A stretch of 6,389 nucleotides of DNA from Candidatus Altarchaeota archaeon (GTDB taxonomy: Archaea; Altiarchaeota; Altiarchaeia; JAFGQM01): positions 1-6,389 of the forward strand of contig JAFGQM010000063.1 of NCBI GenBank assembly GCA_016935655.1, read 5' to 3'. The notes under the pieces are model-generated. The model had not been told where the DNA came from. It worked only from the letters and a program-made list of their open reading frames with translations, and ran no database searches. Within the stretch, counting starts at the first letter, position 1. Each line of letters begins with the position of its first letter. The position numbers and the translations under genes are program-made. Of the stretch, positions 4,944-6,389 are shown in pieces.

Positions 4944-5714
4944 ATGCCTGCAGCCAAGACCAAAAGAAAGCCAGGTGGGGGGATTAAAAAACCCGGCAGG
5001 ATTTCTAAACCCCGACGACAGTTGGGAATGGGCAGATTTTACACGGCCGGTACCTTCAAGAGCTGGTCTGAGGGTAAGATAGCGAAAACTGCGAAGGTCT
5101 CCACAGCATCAGTGGTAAGCCCACAGTATAGGGTTAAGATGGCAAACCTGATAACCGGACTAGTTGGGCCCAAGGCTACGATATGTTCGGTCGGTCCCGG
5201 GTCCGGGCATGTTGAAAAACTGCTGGTGGGGAAAGGCCATAAAGTCGTGGGCATCGAGAGGTTCTTCCCCCCGCTGCCAGAGTTAAAGAGGCAGGGGATA
5301 ATGGCTGCCCAAGGGGGGGGAGAGCGACTTCCATTAGGGAGCAAATCCGTGGATATGGTCTACATGGATGGGGTGCTGGGTCATATGGTACCCTTCAAGA
5401 TGAAGGGAGGCTATGAGCAATATTACAGATTCATGGTGGACGGAGGCAAAAAAACCGGATCCCCCTTGGTCGAGGCCAGGAGGGTCTTGAAGGACAAAGG
5501 CTTTATTGTCATTGCTGCGGACGCTCCGAGAAACAAAAGGAGACGGGTCGAGTCCCACAACAAGGTGGAGTACACTAGGCTGGATACGGCGCTAATCGGC
5601 AAGGCTCTAAAAGAGATTGGGTTTGTGGATATCAAAGTCAAAGGTATAAGATTCTATAGGCCAGAAATCGGGAGATACACCTCCAGGAGGGTGGTCATAG
5701 GCAGGAGGGCTTGA
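4944..5714 (+). CDS. Class I SAM-dependent methyltransferase with basic N-terminal tail
   Basis: This gene encodes 256 residues. Residues 1-25 are a tail with ten Lys/Arg and several Gly/Pro, likely disordered and suited to nucleic-acid or ribosome binding. Residues 31-72 lead into the Rossmann-like domain. Motif I is ICSVGPGSGHV (80-90), the glycine-rich SAM loop. VVGIERF (101-107) places E105 at the end of the second strand, where it should bind the ribose. GERLPLGSKSVDMVYMDGVLGHM (126-148) is the motif II/III region typical of the Methyltransferase_11 type. SPLVEARRVLKDKGFIVIAADAP (173-195) is the helix and strand after it. A basic patch KRRRVE (198-203) follows. The substrate cannot be read from the sequence; RNA or a ribosomal or chromatin protein is plausible because of the tail. 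A run of eight G at 5313-5320 encodes Gly124-Gly126. The start is supported by the TATA-like box at 4905-4912. Confidence 0.88.
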   Translation: MPAAKTKRKPGGGIKKPGRISKPRRQLGMGRFYTAGTFKSWSEGKIAKTAKVSTASVVSPQYRVKMANLITGLVGPKATICSVGPGSGHVEKLLVGKGHKVVGIERFFPPLPELKRQGIMAAQGGGERLPLGSKSVDMVYMDGVLGHMVPFKMKGGYEQYYRFMVDGGKKTGSPLVEARRVLKDKGFIVIAADAPRNKRRRVESHNKVEYTRLDTALIGKALKEIGFVDIKVKGIRFYRPEIGRYTSRRVVIGRRA

Positions 5715-5727
5715 GTTGGGGGGTCGT

Positions 5728-5767
5728 AGACCTGGGGCAAATGGGAATCGAAAACGCGCCAGGGTCT
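5728..5767 (+). other. Potential long RNA stem in the 3' region of the methyltransferase gene
   Basis: AGACC (5728-5732) pairs with GGTCT (5763-5767), TGG (5733-5735) with CCA (5759-5761), and GC (5737-5738) with GC (5756-5757), with one bulged G and one G-G mismatch around a 17-base loop. It shares bases with two simpler hairpins, GGTC/GACC (5722-5732) and CAGGG/CCCTG (5760-5778), so the folds exclude one another. No known RNA family is recognised; chance pairing in GC-rich sequence is possible. Confidence 0.3.
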
Positions 5768-5800
5768 AAGGAGCCCTGATTGAAAGGTTTCTTAATTTTT
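5760..5800 (+). terminator. Terminator-like hairpin and T-rich tract after the methyltransferase
   Basis: CAGGG (5760-5764) pairs with CCCTG (5774-5778), with a G-T pair extending the stem. A T-rich stretch follows at 5788-5800. It lies 45 bases after the stop codon. The T-rich part overlaps the promoter region of the next gene. Confidence 0.45.
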
Positions 5801-5803
5801 AAT
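5796..5803 (+). promoter_or_regulatory. TATA box for the 101-residue protein gene
   Basis: TTTTTAAT is centred about 27 bases before the ATG at 5827, the classic archaeal distance for a leaderless transcript. A purine-rich stretch (TGAAAGG, 5780-5786) lies upstream where a TFB-recognition element could sit. There is no convincing ribosome-binding site before the ATG. A second AT-rich candidate (TATTAAAT at 5811-5818) is too close to the ATG. Confidence 0.55.
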
Positions 5804-5826
5804 CTCAAATTATTAAATACGGGAAA

Positions 5827-6132
5827 ATGCAATACCGAAGGAAGCTTACTGAAACTGAGGCTCAAGGGGACTTCATCCTGATACTCAAAGAATACCTGCG
5901 GAAGTTCCCGCCTGAGAACGAAGAATTCGAGCTTGAGGTGGGGGGCAGGAAGATAAAGACGAAGGTGGAAGGCATATACTGCGAATGCGCGGGCCCCGAG
6001 AACCCGCATTACCACTATCACCTCTGGGTCGGGGATGTCAAGCTGAAAAAGGGCGACAATATACTCATAATAAGCAAGGACTCAAAGACCGGGGAGCCCA
6101 AATCCGGGTTCAAGCTCTATTTCCGTCCGTGA
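5827..6132 (+). CDS. Unrecognised small protein with Cys/His cluster
   Basis: This gene encodes 101 residues with no signal peptide or membrane segment. The N-terminal third (about 8-27) is predicted helical (GDFILILKEYLRKF). The rest alternates charged and hydrophobic residues like a small beta structure: FELEVGGRKIKTKVEGIYC (34-52), then LWVGDVKLKKGDNILIIS (66-83) and a final FKLYFRP. Between them lies C52-x-C54 and, shortly after, H61, H63 and H65 in HYHYH, which together could bind a metal. I do not recognise the family. Reality of the gene is supported by a well-placed TATA box for a leaderless start, AGG/ATA/AAG codon use like its neighbours, and the alternating pattern. It stands alone, facing a convergent gene 37 bases beyond its stop. 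Confidence 0.75.
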   Translation: MQYRRKLTETEAQGDFILILKEYLRKFPPENEEFELEVGGRKIKTKVEGIYCECAGPENPHYHYHLWVGDVKLKKGDNILIISKDSKTGEPKSGFKLYFRP

Positions 6133-6150
6133 GGTGGTGCGAATACGAAC

Positions 6151-6163
6151 ACAAACCAAAAAC
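6151..6163 (-). terminator. T-rich tract after the convergent minus-strand gene
   Basis: Read on the minus strand this is a GTTTTTGGTTTGT tract starting seven bases past the stop at 6170-6172. It suits archaeal T-tract termination. No stem is visible. Confidence 0.4.
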
Positions 6164-6169
6164 TAGAGG

Positions 6170-6388
6170 CTATCGAGGCTTTATCCTGAACCTCTCTGTC
6201 GCAAGTGTTATCCGGCCGCGCCCGGTTATCTTGACCCTAAAAAGCCTGTGTTGCTGGCGCTTGTGCCTTAGTATTATGTCATGCTCGAACTGGGGTGAAA
6301 GTCTCGGTGCGATCTCGTTGAGCGGCCTGACCTCTGCCCTGGGGCCGAGTTTGAATATATTGTCGTAGCGGCCCTTTAGTATGTGCCT
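6170..6388 (-). CDS. C-terminal part of an unrecognised basic protein (5' end outside window)
   Basis: On the minus strand a frame enters from the right edge and runs 72 residues to a TAG (6172-6170). The sequence is strongly basic, with about one residue in three being Lys, Arg or His, in patches such as ILRHKRQQHRLFRVK and ITGRGRI, and ends RFRIKPR. That suggests a nucleic-acid-binding or RNA-processing protein, but no family can be named from this piece. Codon use (AGG, ATA, AAG, CTC) matches the other genes, and the residue pattern is far more protein-like than the opposite strand, whose overlapping frame gives a Cys/Ser/Leu string. The T-rich tract after the stop agrees. It converges with the 101-residue gene. 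Confidence 0.65.
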   Translation of the reverse strand, partial: RHILKGRYDNIFKLGPRAEVRPLNEIAPRLSPQFEHDIILRHKRQQHRLFRVKITGRGRITLATERFRIKPR

Positions 6389-6389
6389 C

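Noticed and set aside
5715..5826. tRNA or C/D box RNA in the intergenic region
   Set aside because: No T-loop (TTCRA) with flanking stem and no acceptor pairing were found, and no C box (RTGATGA) accompanies the single CTGA.
5985..6368. Plus-strand frame of 127 codons at the right end
   Set aside because: Its first part overlaps the 101-residue gene out of frame, and the rest lies opposite the better-supported minus-strand gene; composition is not protein-like.
1..6389. CRISPR array, insertion sequence, attachment site or phage-like genes
   Set aside because: No direct repeat series, transposase, integrase or terminal inverted repeats were seen; apart from the bacterial-type aspS the content looks like core chromosome.

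Overview
The window looks archaeal. It encodes an Alba chromatin protein, a DUF460-type RNase H-fold protein, and a zinc-finger/KH protein of the archaeal NusA-like type. Several genes are preceded by T/A-rich TATA-like boxes about 25-35 bases upstream of the start and have no Shine-Dalgarno (SD) site, which fits leaderless or short-leader archaeal transcription. Codon use favours AGG/AGA for Arg and ATA for Ile, and base composition is moderate. The compact genes and a bacterial-type AspRS make a DPANN-like lineage my best guess, but lineage cannot be settled from this window alone.

Layout. Positions 2-82 hold the end of a + strand gene followed by a small hairpin and T-rich tract. Positions 169-1942 hold a tight three-gene + strand cluster: a membrane-anchored six-cysteine protein, a compact DUF460 protein starting 8 bases later, and a DUF202-like membrane protein whose ATG overlaps the DUF460 stop (ATGA). 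Positions 2008-2511 hold a 2x[4Fe-4S] ferredoxin followed 18 bases later by Alba with a strong SD. Positions 2576-3052 encode the Zn-finger/KH protein. Positions 3090-4868 encode a full-length bacterial-type aspartyl-tRNA synthetase. Positions 4944-5714 encode a class I SAM-dependent methyltransferase with a very basic tail. A structured, T-rich intergenic stretch follows, then a small unrecognised 101-residue protein (5827-6132). The right edge carries the C-terminal 72 residues of a convergent minus-strand gene (6170-6388).

How they fit together. Much of the window is information processing: chromatin (Alba), RNA binding (KH), tRNA charging (AspRS) and probable macromolecule methylation. 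The two observations most worth following are these. (1) The AspRS carries bacterial architecture and residues at two positions associated with non-discriminating charging of both tRNA-Asp and tRNA-Asn. (2) The 169-1942 cluster joins an exported Cys-rich protein, an RNase H-fold protein and a DUF202-like membrane protein with translational coupling. The latter is the best candidate for an undescribed functional unit, but its function is unknown.
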